Shown in pieces: positions 16,909 through 25,407 of a stretch of DNA of 64,000 bases. The notes under the pieces were generated by a model. The model had not been told where the DNA came from, searched no databases, and was given only the letters and a program-made list of their open reading frames with translations. A program made the position numbers and the translations under genes. The stretch is from BMS3BBIN04 sp964552465 (GTDB lineage: Bacteria > Electryoneota > Electryoneia > Electryoneales > Electryoneaceae), in assembly GCA_964552465.1 (NCBI GenBank), contig CAZKGR010000003.1:149547-213546 (forward strand), given 5' to 3'. Each line of letters opens with the position of its first letter. The first letter of the stretch is position 1.

Positions 16909-17683
16909 TCTGAACCAGTCGTTCTATAGTTGACCTGCACTTGGGGCAGGGTAGACCGTGTCGGCCATATACATCCAACTTGTTGCCGTATTCGCCGGGC
17001 TGACCGCCGGGTCGTCTGAAATCTGAAAATGTGGTGCCCATCTGATCGACAGCCTGCTGCAAAACCTTGCGTATCGCACGATGCAAGCGCTTGAGCTGCG
17101 CGTCATCGAGTCCGCGCGCAGGTAGTGTTGGGTCGATTTTCGCGATCCACAACGCTTCGCACGCATAGATATTGCCAATCCCAACTATCATGTCCTGCCG
17201 AAGCAGAAAAGTTTTTATCGGCGTGCGTCGATTATGCACATATTCCCTGAACGCTGCGGCGGTGAAGCGTGAAGATAACGGTTCCACGCCAAGTTCGCGA
17301 AACCCCGCTGGTTCGGTTCCATCAACCAGGAAGAAGATGCCAAAGGTTCGCGTATCGACGAAATACAACGGCGGCTGATCCGTGAACTCAAATGTCGCAC
17401 GCAGATGTGGGGAGTCTGCCGCGTCATCCTCAAACAGCAACTTGCCGCTCATCCGCAGGTGTATGGCGAGTGGGGGACGTCCGCCTTCAAACTCGATCAC
17501 GATGAACTTGCCACGACGACGTACCTCGCGAATAGTGGCACCCGCAGCGCTTTTTTCGAGCTCAGACTTGTTGCTACGCCGGTAGACGCGAGGGTGATGA
17601 AGGTGCAATTGGCGAATTGTTGCACCTCTTAAACCAGGACGCAGTCCACGCACAACCGTTTCGACTTCAGGTAGTTCAGGCAT
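16868..17683 (-). CDS. mutM: Formamidopyrimidine-DNA glycosylase
   Basis: MutM/Fpg excises 8-oxoguanine and other oxidised purines and cleaves the abasic site. The 271-residue protein has the catalytic N-terminus MPELPEVETVVRGL (Pro2 nucleophile, Glu3), the helix-two-turn-helix region around VGIGNIYACEALW, and a C-terminal zinc finger CPKCRSTIER...FYCPRCQ with four Cys. Length and domain order are normal. It lies 5 nt after the GAF gene and overlaps pgeF by 41 nt, in a minus-strand operon containing oxidative-damage-related genes. Confidence 0.96.
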   Translation of the reverse strand: MPELPEVETVVRGLRPGLRGATIRQLHLHHPRVYRRSNKSELEKSAAGATIREVRRRGKFIVIEFEGGRPPLAIHLRMSGKLLFEDDAADSPHLRATFEFTDQPPLYFVDTRTFGIFFLVDGTEPAGFRELGVEPLSSRFTAAAFREYVHNRRTPIKTFLLRQDMIVGIGNIYACEALWIAKIDPTLPARGLDDAQLKRLHRAIRKVLQQAVDQMGTTFSDFRRPGGQPGEYGNKLDVYGRHGLPCPKCRSTIERLVQNGRSTFYCPRCQH

Positions 17684-17688
17684 ACCGG

Positions 17689-18231
17689 TCAGCTCGCGCG
17701 TAGTCGGCTGGAGATGGCTGAAGCCAAGCGTTCCAGTTGTTCGCGGTCTTCATTTGTGTACACGTCAGGCGTATCGCCATCTATGTCGATTTCACCAATC
17801 GCCTCGCCATTGATAAAGATTGGGACCACTATTTCGCTACGTGTGTTCGGGAAACAGGCGAGGTAATCGGAACGCGCGTTAACATCGTCCACGACGACGG
17901 TTTCCTTTGTCCGCACTGCAAGCCCGCAAATCCCTTCTCCGATTGGGATTTTCACATGTTCAGTAGCTTCCGGACCCGACCAGCCACCGAGGTACAGGTG
18001 TTCGCCTTTTACCCAATACAGTCCGACCCAGGAATAGCGGTCGATTTCGTGACGGAGGCGATCAACGATCTGGAGTTCCCAATCCATCAGGCTGGATTTG
18101 GTAACGTTTCCCAGCAGCTCGCTGACAAGATTGGTCAGCTCGATGGATTCAATCGTGTCAGTCCGATCCGGTGTCCCCTGTATCGTCTTGCTGCGTTCGA
18201 TCAGCGTATCTAGAATCTTGGGTGTATCCAT
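17689..18231 (-). CDS. GAF domain protein, probable free methionine-(R)-sulfoxide reductase
   Basis: The 180-residue protein is a single GAF domain preceded by a helical N-terminus. It matches the fRMsr (YebR/MsrC) pattern: YSWVGLYW, then IPIGEGICGLAV with the first Cys, DYLACFPNTRSEIVVP with the second, and IGEIDIDGD. In E. coli fRMsr three cysteines take part; only two conserved positions are obvious here, so the mechanism may differ. It would reduce free Met-R-sulfoxide in the cytosol. It is the first gene of the operon with mutM, consistent with oxidative-damage repair. Confidence 0.75.
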   Translation of the reverse strand: MDTPKILDTLIERSKTIQGTPDRTDTIESIELTNLVSELLGNVTKSSLMDWELQIVDRLRHEIDRYSWVGLYWVKGEHLYLGGWSGPEATEHVKIPIGEGICGLAVRTKETVVVDDVNARSDYLACFPNTRSEIVVPIFINGEAIGEIDIDGDTPDVYTNEDREQLERLASAISSRLRAS

Positions 18232-18333
18232 GGAATATCCTATTCATCCGTTGTGAATGGAGTGTACGGAATTTCGGGCATGAGTGAGCACTTGTTCAGT
18301 ACTCCGCGAGCTGATTTGGAGTCTCAACTAGCA

Positions 18334-18359
18334 GGGACACTTTCGCCTGAAAGTGTCCC
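18334..18359. repeat. Perfect 10-bp palindrome upstream of the GAF-mutM operon
   Basis: GGGACACTTT and AAAGTGTCCC flank a 6-nt loop. It stands in the 227-nt gap before the GAF gene, next to two further palindromic repeats, and has no T-run. Confidence 0.7.
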
Positions 18360-18371
18360 GGACAATAAAAA

Positions 18372-18395
18372 TGCCACGGACAGAAGTCTGTGGCA
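18372..18395. repeat. GCCACGGA palindromic repeat, family B, single copy
   Basis: TGCCACGGAC...GTCTGTGGCA: the same heads as the copies at 9016, 51368 and 59091, with one G-T pair in the stem. Confidence 0.7.
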
Positions 18396-18405
18396 TTGAA
18401 ACACC

Positions 18406-18432
18406 GAGATTCTTCACTTCGTTCAGAATGAC
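18406..18432. repeat. GAGATTCTTC-type interspersed repeat
   Basis: The 27-nt sequence GAGATTCTTCACTTCGTTCA-GAATGAC has partial dyad symmetry (ATTCT...AGAAT around CACTTCGT). I recall near-identical sequences scattered in the intergenic DNA of many unrelated bacteria; it is the only copy in this window. Confidence 0.45.
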
Positions 18433-18458
18433 GTGTCGTTAGCATCCTGTCAAGGGCT

Positions 18459-19721
18459 TTACTTCCGATCCGCCCACAGCTTGCCGAGGTGGACGATTAC
18501 TTCGACCGCCTTGAGCAGGCTGGATTCGGCGACCCATTCCTTGCGGCTGTGGAACAGCAATCCACCAGCGAAAATGTTCGGAGTCGGGTGACCGAGTTGT
18601 GTCAAGCGGGCGCCATCCGTTCCGCCACGAATAGCTTTGCGCAGGACTGTCAAGCCAACAGCTTCCAACGCCTCGTTCGCGATATCTACCACTTCCGGCG
18701 TTTTGCGCACGATGTCGCGCATATTCTGATACTGATGCTTGATCTCGAGCTTCATCTCAAGGCCGGGATAGCGCATCTCAAATGTTTTGGCCAGCGCTTC
18801 CATGTATTCCAGGCGTTTCTTGTTCTTGTCTTCTTCAAAGTCGCGAACGATGAAATAGGCAGACGCGTTCTCGAAATCACCCTTCACGTTGACCGGGTGG
18901 ATAAATCCTTCGCGAAGTTGCGTGTGTTCTGGTGTTTCCCATTCTGGCAACGCAGCGACGTAACGCGCGGCAATCGCGACGGCGTTAATCATCTTGTCCT
19001 TCGCATAACCGGGATGGACGCCGACGCCCTTGATGACTATGTTTACGCCCCATGCGTCAAAGTTCTCGTCCTCAAGCTCGCCCGGGTATCCGCCGTCAAA
19101 AGTATAGCAGAACTTCGGCAGCCAGTCTTCGTCGATTTTGACCGTACCACGACCGATTTCTTCGTCAGGTGTGAAACAGACCTTGATCTCGCCATGTGGC
19201 AGATCTGGGTACTTCTGGAATGTGGCCATACCAGCCATAATCTCCGCAACACCAGCCTTATCGTCGGCGGATAGCAGAGTCTTGCCGGATGCGGTGATGA
19301 TCGTATCACCGATAAAGTCCTTGAGTTCCGGAGAATCGTCCTGAGACAGGGTCAGTTCCGGATCATCCGGATAGGATATTGGGCCACCGTCATAGTTTTC
19401 AATACGACGCGGCTTCACGTCATCGCCTGGCTGATCTGGGGACGCATCAACATGCGCGAGCAGACCGAAAACCGGTGAACCTTGACCGGCTTCGTTGGCA
19501 GGGAGTGTAGCGTATACATAGCAATGGTCACTGAGGTGAACGTCTTGCATACCCAGATCGCGGCATTCCTGTTCAAGCATCCGTGCGAGATCCCATTGTC
19601 GCTCGGTTGATGGAGTGTCGGTTTCGTTCTCTGGATCGGAAGTAGTGTAGACTTTGACGTAACGGAGGAAGTTTTCGCGCACCTGGTTCATCATGAACTG
19701 GCGCATCTCATCGGTGATCAT
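18459..19721 (-). CDS. pepT: Peptidase T (tripeptide aminopeptidase, M20)
   Basis: PepT removes N-terminal residues from tripeptides in the cytosol using two zinc ions. The 420-residue protein shows the metal-binding HVDASPD, the bridging Asp in LLSADDKAG, the catalytic Glu pair in FTPDEEIGRG, and the C-terminal RGGTDGARL region including NIFAGG. N-terminal ATG 19721 is the first in frame. It stands alone on the minus strand, separated from the next gene by about 130 nt. Its products would feed amino-acid pools supplied by the exported proteases of this organism (inference). Confidence 0.93.
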   Translation of the reverse strand: MITDEMRQFMMNQVRENFLRYVKVYTTSDPENETDTPSTERQWDLARMLEQECRDLGMQDVHLSDHCYVYATLPANEAGQGSPVFGLLAHVDASPDQPGDDVKPRRIENYDGGPISYPDDPELTLSQDDSPELKDFIGDTIITASGKTLLSADDKAGVAEIMAGMATFQKYPDLPHGEIKVCFTPDEEIGRGTVKIDEDWLPKFCYTFDGGYPGELEDENFDAWGVNIVIKGVGVHPGYAKDKMINAVAIAARYVAALPEWETPEHTQLREGFIHPVNVKGDFENASAYFIVRDFEEDKNKKRLEYMEALAKTFEMRYPGLEMKLEIKHQYQNMRDIVRKTPEVVDIANEALEAVGLTVLRKAIRGGTDGARLTQLGHPTPNIFAGGLLFHSRKEWVAESSLLKAVEVIVHLGKLWADRK

Positions 19722-19851
19722 CTGAAGCTCCCATGTCTCGACGATTTGTATGAGTAGCGAAGATAGGGGGCAGAACGGGGGGCGGCAACTGGAGAGAACT
19801 CGCTCTCATTACGATGCAGGCATTTCTAACTACTCCCCGAAGATATATCGA

Positions 19852-20052
19852 TTAGCGTCGAACCATCTTCCGACCGACAAACCAAGCGATAGACACTAGT
19901 ATTGCGAAGATAATCCACCGTGTGACAAAGGAAGGGAAGCTTGCAAATGCATGGATGGCAGGAATCATCATTATCAAATCAGCAATGCCCATGCAGACAA
20001 TGCCAACAACTATTCCAGTCCACATTCCAGATTTTGTTGATTCGGTGTCCAT
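19852..20052 (-). CDS. Small membrane protein, two predicted transmembrane segments
   Basis: The 66-residue frame encodes two hydrophobic helices (about residues 10-32 and 42-62) joined by a short loop and ending in a positively charged GRKMVRR. A GGGGGA stretch precedes ATG 20052. It lies 32 nt after mgtE on the same strand and may be co-transcribed. I recognise no family. The clean two-helix pattern makes a real gene likely, but function is unknown. Confidence 0.6.
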   Translation of the reverse strand: MDTESTKSGMWTGIVVGIVCMGIADLIMMIPAIHAFASFPSFVTRWIIFAILVSIAWFVGRKMVRR

Positions 20053-20084
20053 AAGTCCCCCAACTGAAAGCTTAACTTGTCACG

Positions 20085-21467
20085 TCATCCCGCCAGCATA
20101 GTGCTGGTGATCAGCAGGTATATCGTCAAGCCGACAACGTCGTTTGTCATTGTGATGAACGGTCCGGCTGCCAATGCGGGGTCTTGGTCCATTTTCTTGA
20201 GGATGAACGGCGTCAACGCACCGACCAATGCCGACACGATGACAACTGAAATCAGGGATATGGAGATAGCGGTTCCAATCAGCCAATCATTTTTCCAGAG
20301 GTAGACCATCAGCAGCAGCAGTCCTGAAAGCACCAGCCCATTGATTGATGCGACCAGCACCTCACGGCTTACCCGTCTGATAATGCGGCTCGAATGAATC
20401 TCGCCGGTTGCCAATCCACGAACTACGATTGTCGATGACTGGATGCCGACATTTCCGGCAACCGCAATGATCACGGGGATGAAGAAGGCGATGATCAGCA
20501 CCGTCGCCAGTGATTCCTCAAACTGGGCGATCACCAGCGCGCCGAAGAGCTCACCGATAAACGCGATGACCAGCCACGGCAGCCGTGCTCGGATCGTATT
20601 CAGCAGGTTACGTTCGGTGGCGGTATCTTCACCGGTACCGGCCATTTTACCGAAATCTTCTTCGGCTTCTTCCTGCATGACGTCAACGATATCGTCAATT
20701 GTGATGCGTCCGATCAGACGATACTCTTCGTCAACTACTGGCGCAGAAATCAGGTCATAACGCGAGAATACCTGGGCAACTTCTTCCTGGTCAGTATCGC
20801 GTTGAATGACGATCACCTCGCCGTCGAGGATCTCGATGATCGGTTGATCAGGTGGGGCGAGCATCAGGTCTATTAATGCTATGCGGCCCTTCAACATCTT
20901 GTCATGCGTGATTACATAGATGTAATGGATGTCATCGATTCCGCGTTCTTTCGCAACGCGAACCATAGCGATAGCATCCCGTACGACTTTGTTTTCGAAG
21001 ACGGTCACCATTTCCAGCGCCATCAGGCCACCGGCAGTATCCTCTTCGTATGCGAGCAACTCCTCGACTTCTTCACGGTCTTTCTTTTCAGACGCTTTGA
21101 GAACGCGATCACGAGTTGTCTCATCGAGCAAAGCGACGATGTCTGTCGCATCGTCTGACTCAAGGTTGTGCAGAATCTCGATGATGCGTTCGTCGTCGAG
21201 GTAGTCAAGCAGGCGTTCCTGGTCAGATTCTTCCAGCTCGATGAGCACATCGTGCTGCTCATCTTCTGGTGTAAGGTCAAATATGGACTGGCGTTCGGCG
21301 GAATTAAGACCAGTTATGACAGCGGCTATCTCAGCAGGGTGGAGGGTGCTTAACAGAGTCCGAACCTGAGCGAACTGCTCTTCATCCAGATAATCGCGGA
21401 CAACAGTCTGCAGATCTTCAAGGTTTGGGATTGGTGCTTTCAGCTGCGCATCCATCAGAGCGCCCAT
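20085..21467 (-). CDS. mgtE: Magnesium transporter MgtE
   Basis: MgtE is a dimeric Mg2+-gated Mg2+ channel of the inner membrane. The 460-residue protein has the cytosolic N-domain (LHPAEIAAVI), two CBS domains (about 140-265) with a DDIVDVMQEEAEEDFGKM linker, and five transmembrane helices in the C-terminal third. Family signatures include AGNVGIQSSTI and PFITMTNDVVGL. ATG 21467 lies 3 nt after the rsmA stop, so the two are co-translated. A second Met four residues in is an alternative start. Confidence 0.95.
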   Translation of the reverse strand: MGALMDAQLKAPIPNLEDLQTVVRDYLDEEQFAQVRTLLSTLHPAEIAAVITGLNSAERQSIFDLTPEDEQHDVLIELEESDQERLLDYLDDERIIEILHNLESDDATDIVALLDETTRDRVLKASEKKDREEVEELLAYEEDTAGGLMALEMVTVFENKVVRDAIAMVRVAKERGIDDIHYIYVITHDKMLKGRIALIDLMLAPPDQPIIEILDGEVIVIQRDTDQEEVAQVFSRYDLISAPVVDEEYRLIGRITIDDIVDVMQEEAEEDFGKMAGTGEDTATERNLLNTIRARLPWLVIAFIGELFGALVIAQFEESLATVLIIAFFIPVIIAVAGNVGIQSSTIVVRGLATGEIHSSRIIRRVSREVLVASINGLVLSGLLLLMVYLWKNDWLIGTAISISLISVVIVSALVGALTPFILKKMDQDPALAAGPFITMTNDVVGLTIYLLITSTMLAG

Positions 21468-21470
21468 TAG

Positions 21471-22505
21471 TTAACGTTCACGATTCGGAGTGAGTTGTTC
21501 GGCCAACCACGCATATTCAGCGGCAGACAGGGTTTGCGGACGACGTGTCCAGTCAAAATCAACGTCTTCGATAGGTCGGATACCCATTATGCCGGGAACA
21601 CTATTCCGTAACATCTTGCGACGCTTGGAGAATGTGCCCTTCACCAGTTTCAGCAGAGTGCTCCAGTTCTCTACCGGGTGAAGTGGTTGGGAATATACAT
21701 CCATTGTCAGCAAACCTGCATCAACTTTGGGTTCGGGATGAAATACATCGCGCGGCACCTTCATCGCAAGCTCTGGTTCTCCCCAGAAACGAAGCAGCAG
21801 CGACAGCACACTCGCCTCGCTATCACCGGGGTTGGCAACCAACCGCAACGCTACTTCATACTGTAACAGAACTACAATCCTGGTAATAATACCAGGATGA
21901 GCGCGAAACTCATCGAGTAACTTGAAGAGAAGAGAAGAAGTGATGTTATACGGCAGATTTCCGATTAGTTTGAATGGCTCTCCATCGGACAATTCGGAAA
22001 TCTCTGTTTTCATCACATCGGCATGATGAACAATCAGTCGTTCATGATCACCCCAGCGTTGGTTGAGGTGATCGATCATGCGACTATCAATTTCAACGCC
22101 AATGATGTGGTAACCATTCGCCAGCAGTTGCTCGGTTAACGCACCAGTCCCTGGACCGATTTCAACTACCAGATCATCTTTTTCAGCTTCGATAGCATTT
22201 GCAATGTCACGCACGGCATTCGAGTCAGTGAGCCAATTTTGTCCCAGTGACTTGCGGGTTGGAGGCAGGCCTCCATGCTTGCGCACATATCCGATAGGGG
22301 AGGCAAGCCGATTGCGTGGATCATCTTCCGTTGTTGACGATTTTTGAGGCCGCAGCCCTTTCAGTGCATTTTCCAGTTGCTCTGAGGACATCGCCGCTTG
22401 CTCGTCATCGCTGGGAGACGATTGTAAGCTATGATTTTTCAACGGTTCCGCAGGGCGATTCACTTTGGAATCTGCGTTTTGCTTTTTTTCTGGTGATGAT
22501 CCCAT
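21471..22505 (-). CDS. rsmA: 16S rRNA (adenine(1518/1519)-N6)-dimethyltransferase with N-terminal extension
   Basis: KsgA/RsmA dimethylates two adjacent adenines in the 3' hairpin of 16S rRNA during 30S assembly. Core motifs are KSLGQNWLTD, the SAM site VVEIGPGTGALTEQLL, the catalytic NLPYNITSSLL, and FHPEPKVDAGLL. The core needs about 260 residues, but the frame continues some 80 residues upstream of KSLGQNW with a polar, low-complexity sequence. ATG 22505 is chosen; TTG 22541 and an ATG at MSSEQLEN are alternatives, and none has a clear ribosome site. The gene diverges from rho and is followed by mgtE. Confidence 0.9.
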   Translation of the reverse strand: MGSSPEKKQNADSKVNRPAEPLKNHSLQSSPSDDEQAAMSSEQLENALKGLRPQKSSTTEDDPRNRLASPIGYVRKHGGLPPTRKSLGQNWLTDSNAVRDIANAIEAEKDDLVVEIGPGTGALTEQLLANGYHIIGVEIDSRMIDHLNQRWGDHERLIVHHADVMKTEISELSDGEPFKLIGNLPYNITSSLLFKLLDEFRAHPGIITRIVVLLQYEVALRLVANPGDSEASVLSLLLRFWGEPELAMKVPRDVFHPEPKVDAGLLTMDVYSQPLHPVENWSTLLKLVKGTFSKRRKMLRNSVPGIMGIRPIEDVDFDWTRRPQTLSAAEYAWLAEQLTPNRER

Positions 22506-22595
22506 GGCGGGGAAGATATCGGGGGGAACGGCTTGGAACAAGCATAGTATGTGGAATCCTTGCTGCGTGGGGTTCTCAAGGGAGGAGTTTCGGTA

Positions 22596-22624
22596 TTGAC
22601 ATTGTGAGAAGCCCTGCCTAGTTT
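22596..22624 (+). promoter_or_regulatory. Putative rho promoter
   Basis: TTGACA (22596-22601), a 17-nt spacer and TAGTTT (22619-22624). Transcription would start near 22631 and give a leader of about 300 nt before the rho GTG. Confidence 0.6.
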
Positions 22625-22931
22625 CAAATCAGAACGAATGCAGGCGGATGCATGATATCGCGCATCCAGAGTCATAATCGTTCGTCCTGAACCGTCCCGG
22701 GTCGCCACGTAGATCATTACCCATGGTCCGTGCATTCTCGCATAGATGAATCGAAGTACCCTGGAATATTTGCTTTAGAAACTCCACGATAACTGCATCA
22801 GATTGACCATAGACTACCTTAACTATCAGGGAATAGAACGCTGGATCCGCTTTTTTGCGGATACCATGCCTGCCTACACCACCCGCTCATGATGAACATC
22901 CACATGGCTACTACCGCTGGAGGAGCATCTC
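22625..22931 (+). other. Long untranslated leader of rho
   Basis: No convincing reading frame is present in this stretch between the putative promoter and the rho start; it ends in GGAGGAGC before GTG 22932. In E. coli rho is autoregulated by termination in a ~250-nt leader, so the same may hold here (inference). I saw no classical riboswitch. Confidence 0.5.
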
Positions 22932-24191
22932 GTGCCACTTGAGATCGCCGAACTGAACAAAATGAAAATCGAAGAGCTCAATGAAAGAGCTCGTGACCTG
23001 AAAGTCGATGGTTACAGCGGTTTTCCGCGCAAGCAACTCATTTTCAAAATTCTAGAAAGCCAGGCGCAGAAAGAAGGCTTGATTTTCGGAAGTGGGGTGC
23101 TGGAAATCCTGCCTGACGGCTATGGTTTCCTACGCAACGCAACCTCGAACTACGTTCCTGGGCCAGATGACATTTACGTCAGTCCGTCCCAGATCAAGCG
23201 ATTCGGTTTGCGTAAAGGTCATATCGTTGCTGGACAGATCCGTCCACCGAAGGAGAATGAACGTTTCTTCGCTCTGCTGAAGGTGGAAGCTGTAAATTTT
23301 GAATCGCCGGAACGTGTTCGCGATTCGATCCTGTTCCAGAACCTGACTCCGCTTCATCCCGATTCCCGTCTAAATCTTGAGTATGACAAAGGCGATACTT
23401 CGACTCGTATCATCGACATGTTCTGTCCACTTGGTAAGGGACAGCGTGGGTTGATCGTCGCACCGCCACGTACGGGTAAAACTGTATTATTGCAGAAGAT
23501 AGCGCACGCGATCGAGCACAACCACCCGGAAGTATACCTGATTGTGCTGCTGATCGACGAACGTCCGGAAGAAGTCACCGACTTCCAACGCAATATCAAG
23601 AGTGAAGTTGTATCGTCAACGTTCGACGAAAAGCCGGAACGTCATATCCAGGTTTCGAGTATGGTCAGCGAGATGGCGAAACGACTGGTTGAACATGGCC
23701 GCGATGTGGTAATCCTGCTCGACAGTATCACACGTCTCGCACGTGCACACAACACAGTTGCCCCGCATTCCGGCCGTATCCTGTCTGGTGGTGTTGACGC
23801 GACCGCGTTGCACGAACCGAAAAAGTTTTTCGGTGCCGCACGAAACATTGAAAATGGTGGCAGTTTGACCATCCTCGCGACCGCATTGATCGAGACTGGT
23901 TCACGGATGGACGAGGTCATCTTCGAAGAGTTCAAGGGCACGGGTAACATGGAGCTGGCACTGGATCGCAAGTTGAGCGACTCACGCATGTATCCGGCGA
24001 TTGACATCAACCGTAGCGGCACGCGTAAGGAAGAACGGATTCTGGATGAGCACGTGCTCAACCGTGTCTGGATTCTACGTAACATGTTGAGCGACTACAG
24101 CCCGATGGACACGATGAAATTCCTGCGTGACAAGGTCCGGAACTCCTCGACCAACGACGAGTTCCTGGGCAGTATGAGTAAAGCAGTGTAA
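22932..24191 (+). CDS. rho: Transcription termination factor Rho
   Basis: Rho is a hexameric RNA-dependent ATPase that ends transcription. The 419-residue protein starts at GTG 22932 with GGAGGA upstream. It has the N-terminal Rho_N helix region (ELNKMKIEELNERARDLKV), the cold-shock-like RNA-binding fold (LEILPDGYGFLRN), Walker A APPRTGKTVLLQK, the Walker B/arginine regions VVILLDSITRLARAHN, the secondary RNA site around GGVDATALHEPKKFFGAARN, and C-terminal NRSGTRKEE. No large insertion is present, unlike actinobacterial Rho. It is monocistronic with a terminator 39 nt downstream. Confidence 0.97.
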   Translation: MPLEIAELNKMKIEELNERARDLKVDGYSGFPRKQLIFKILESQAQKEGLIFGSGVLEILPDGYGFLRNATSNYVPGPDDIYVSPSQIKRFGLRKGHIVAGQIRPPKENERFFALLKVEAVNFESPERVRDSILFQNLTPLHPDSRLNLEYDKGDTSTRIIDMFCPLGKGQRGLIVAPPRTGKTVLLQKIAHAIEHNHPEVYLIVLLIDERPEEVTDFQRNIKSEVVSSTFDEKPERHIQVSSMVSEMAKRLVEHGRDVVILLDSITRLARAHNTVAPHSGRILSGGVDATALHEPKKFFGAARNIENGGSLTILATALIETGSRMDEVIFEEFKGTGNMELALDRKLSDSRMYPAIDINRSGTRKEERILDEHVLNRVWILRNMLSDYSPMDTMKFLRDKVRNSSTNDEFLGSMSKAV

Positions 24192-24223
24192 CTAGTACAA
24201 AGTACTAAGTATTAAGTACATAG
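24192..24223 (+). repeat. Short imperfect AGTACTAAGTA repeat
   Basis: Several overlapping AGTAC/AGTATT units follow the rho stop directly, before its terminator. No function is evident. Confidence 0.4.
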
Positions 24224-24230
24224 ATACGAA

Positions 24231-24256
24231 AAGGACGACCATCTGGTCGTCCTTTA
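24231..24256 (+). terminator. Rho-independent terminator after rho
   Basis: AAGGACGACC / GGTCGTCCTT is a perfect 10-bp stem with an ATCT loop and A/T flanks, so it could also work for the convergent minus-strand gene. Confidence 0.85.
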
Positions 24257-24315
24257 TATTCTTCAAGATGAATCAGTATGTAGTTCAAGCCTTTTCCGCT
24301 TATTCCGTGGTTGAT

Positions 24316-25407
24316 CTACTTCCCTTGTTTTTCCTGTTTCGCAGTACGGACAATGTCGCTGAACTTGAGTCGCATTGCGAACAGGCTGATTACACCCCAC
24401 AGGGTCAGCGTCAGGTAATTCAGGCCGTGCATGACGGTTGCGAATATGACCGCCAGCCCTTCTGGCACGCTGAACCATGACAATCCGAGCAGCACTGCAC
24501 CATGATATGTACCGATACCTCCCGGCGCCGATGGGATCGCAAATCCCAGCGAAGTGATCACGGTCATTGCAGCTGAGGGAATCCAAGCCTCTCCCGCCAG
24601 CAGTGGATATGTGCCGTCGGTGAACTGGAATGCGTCCAGCACAAACTTCATCGTCGCGATATAGATTCCCCACAATGCCAGCGTACTCCAAGCTACATGG
24701 ATCATGGCGGACTTGGATTTAAGCACAGACAGTCCATCAACCAGTCGCAGGATCAACTCGCCGATAGTCCGGATGATTTTTCCACGTTTGTGTACGGCCA
24801 GATGCCAGCGTTCGAGACGGTCACGTGAATGCGCGAGTACCAGCGCGAATATGAGGAACACGAGCACGCCGCCAGCGAAACTGAGTCCGGCAGTTTGCAC
24901 CCAGTCAGGGAACGGGAATTGCCAGGTAACGATTCCGAACAGGATGCCCAGACCGGCCATGTCGAAGATGCGTTCGGCGACAACGGTAGAGAAAACTGAT
25001 GTGGTTGACAGGGACGACCGTCCACCAACGATAATCGCACGCAGCAGTTCACCCGCACGCAGCGGCAGAACATTGTTCAGCAGGTAGCCGAGGTTGACGC
25101 CGTGAAAGACGGTCCAGTACCTCACCGGACCGAGCTGTTTGATTATGATCTTCCAGCGCCAGGCGCGGAGGAACAGCGAACTCATCAACAGAAGCACAGC
25201 GAGTATTGCCGGCGTGTATCTGATCTGTTCGCCCGCCGTTCGAAGGTCTTCAACTCCGATGCGTGGATCGCCGAACAGCGCATCGAACAGACCGACCTCA
25301 CCTGCAAACAGTAAACTCCACTGTGGATCGAACAGCACGAAATAGACCAGCACCAGGCTGATGATCGTACCGACCAGGGATTGCAGGCGTTTGAGCAGGG
25401 TTTTCAT
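24316..25407 (-). CDS. Lysylphosphatidylglycerol synthase transmembrane-domain (UPF0104) protein
   Basis: The 363-residue integral membrane protein has about eight hydrophobic helices and the conserved features of PF03706: LLNNVLPLRAGELLRA early, VVAERIFDMAGLG in the middle, and IPSAPGGIGTYHGAVL near the end. The domain is the flippase half of MprF; stand-alone copies are thought to move or modify lipids or sugar-lipids, but the substrate here is unknown. The start overlaps the end of lolA by 4 nt (ATGA), making a minus-strand operon ftsK-lolA-this gene, so an envelope lipid role is plausible. Confidence 0.88.
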   Translation of the reverse strand: MKTLLKRLQSLVGTIISLVLVYFVLFDPQWSLLFAGEVGLFDALFGDPRIGVEDLRTAGEQIRYTPAILAVLLLMSSLFLRAWRWKIIIKQLGPVRYWTVFHGVNLGYLLNNVLPLRAGELLRAIIVGGRSSLSTTSVFSTVVAERIFDMAGLGILFGIVTWQFPFPDWVQTAGLSFAGGVLVFLIFALVLAHSRDRLERWHLAVHKRGKIIRTIGELILRLVDGLSVLKSKSAMIHVAWSTLALWGIYIATMKFVLDAFQFTDGTYPLLAGEAWIPSAAMTVITSLGFAIPSAPGGIGTYHGAVLLGLSWFSVPEGLAVIFATVMHGLNYLTLTLWGVISLFAMRLKFSDIVRTAKQEKQGK

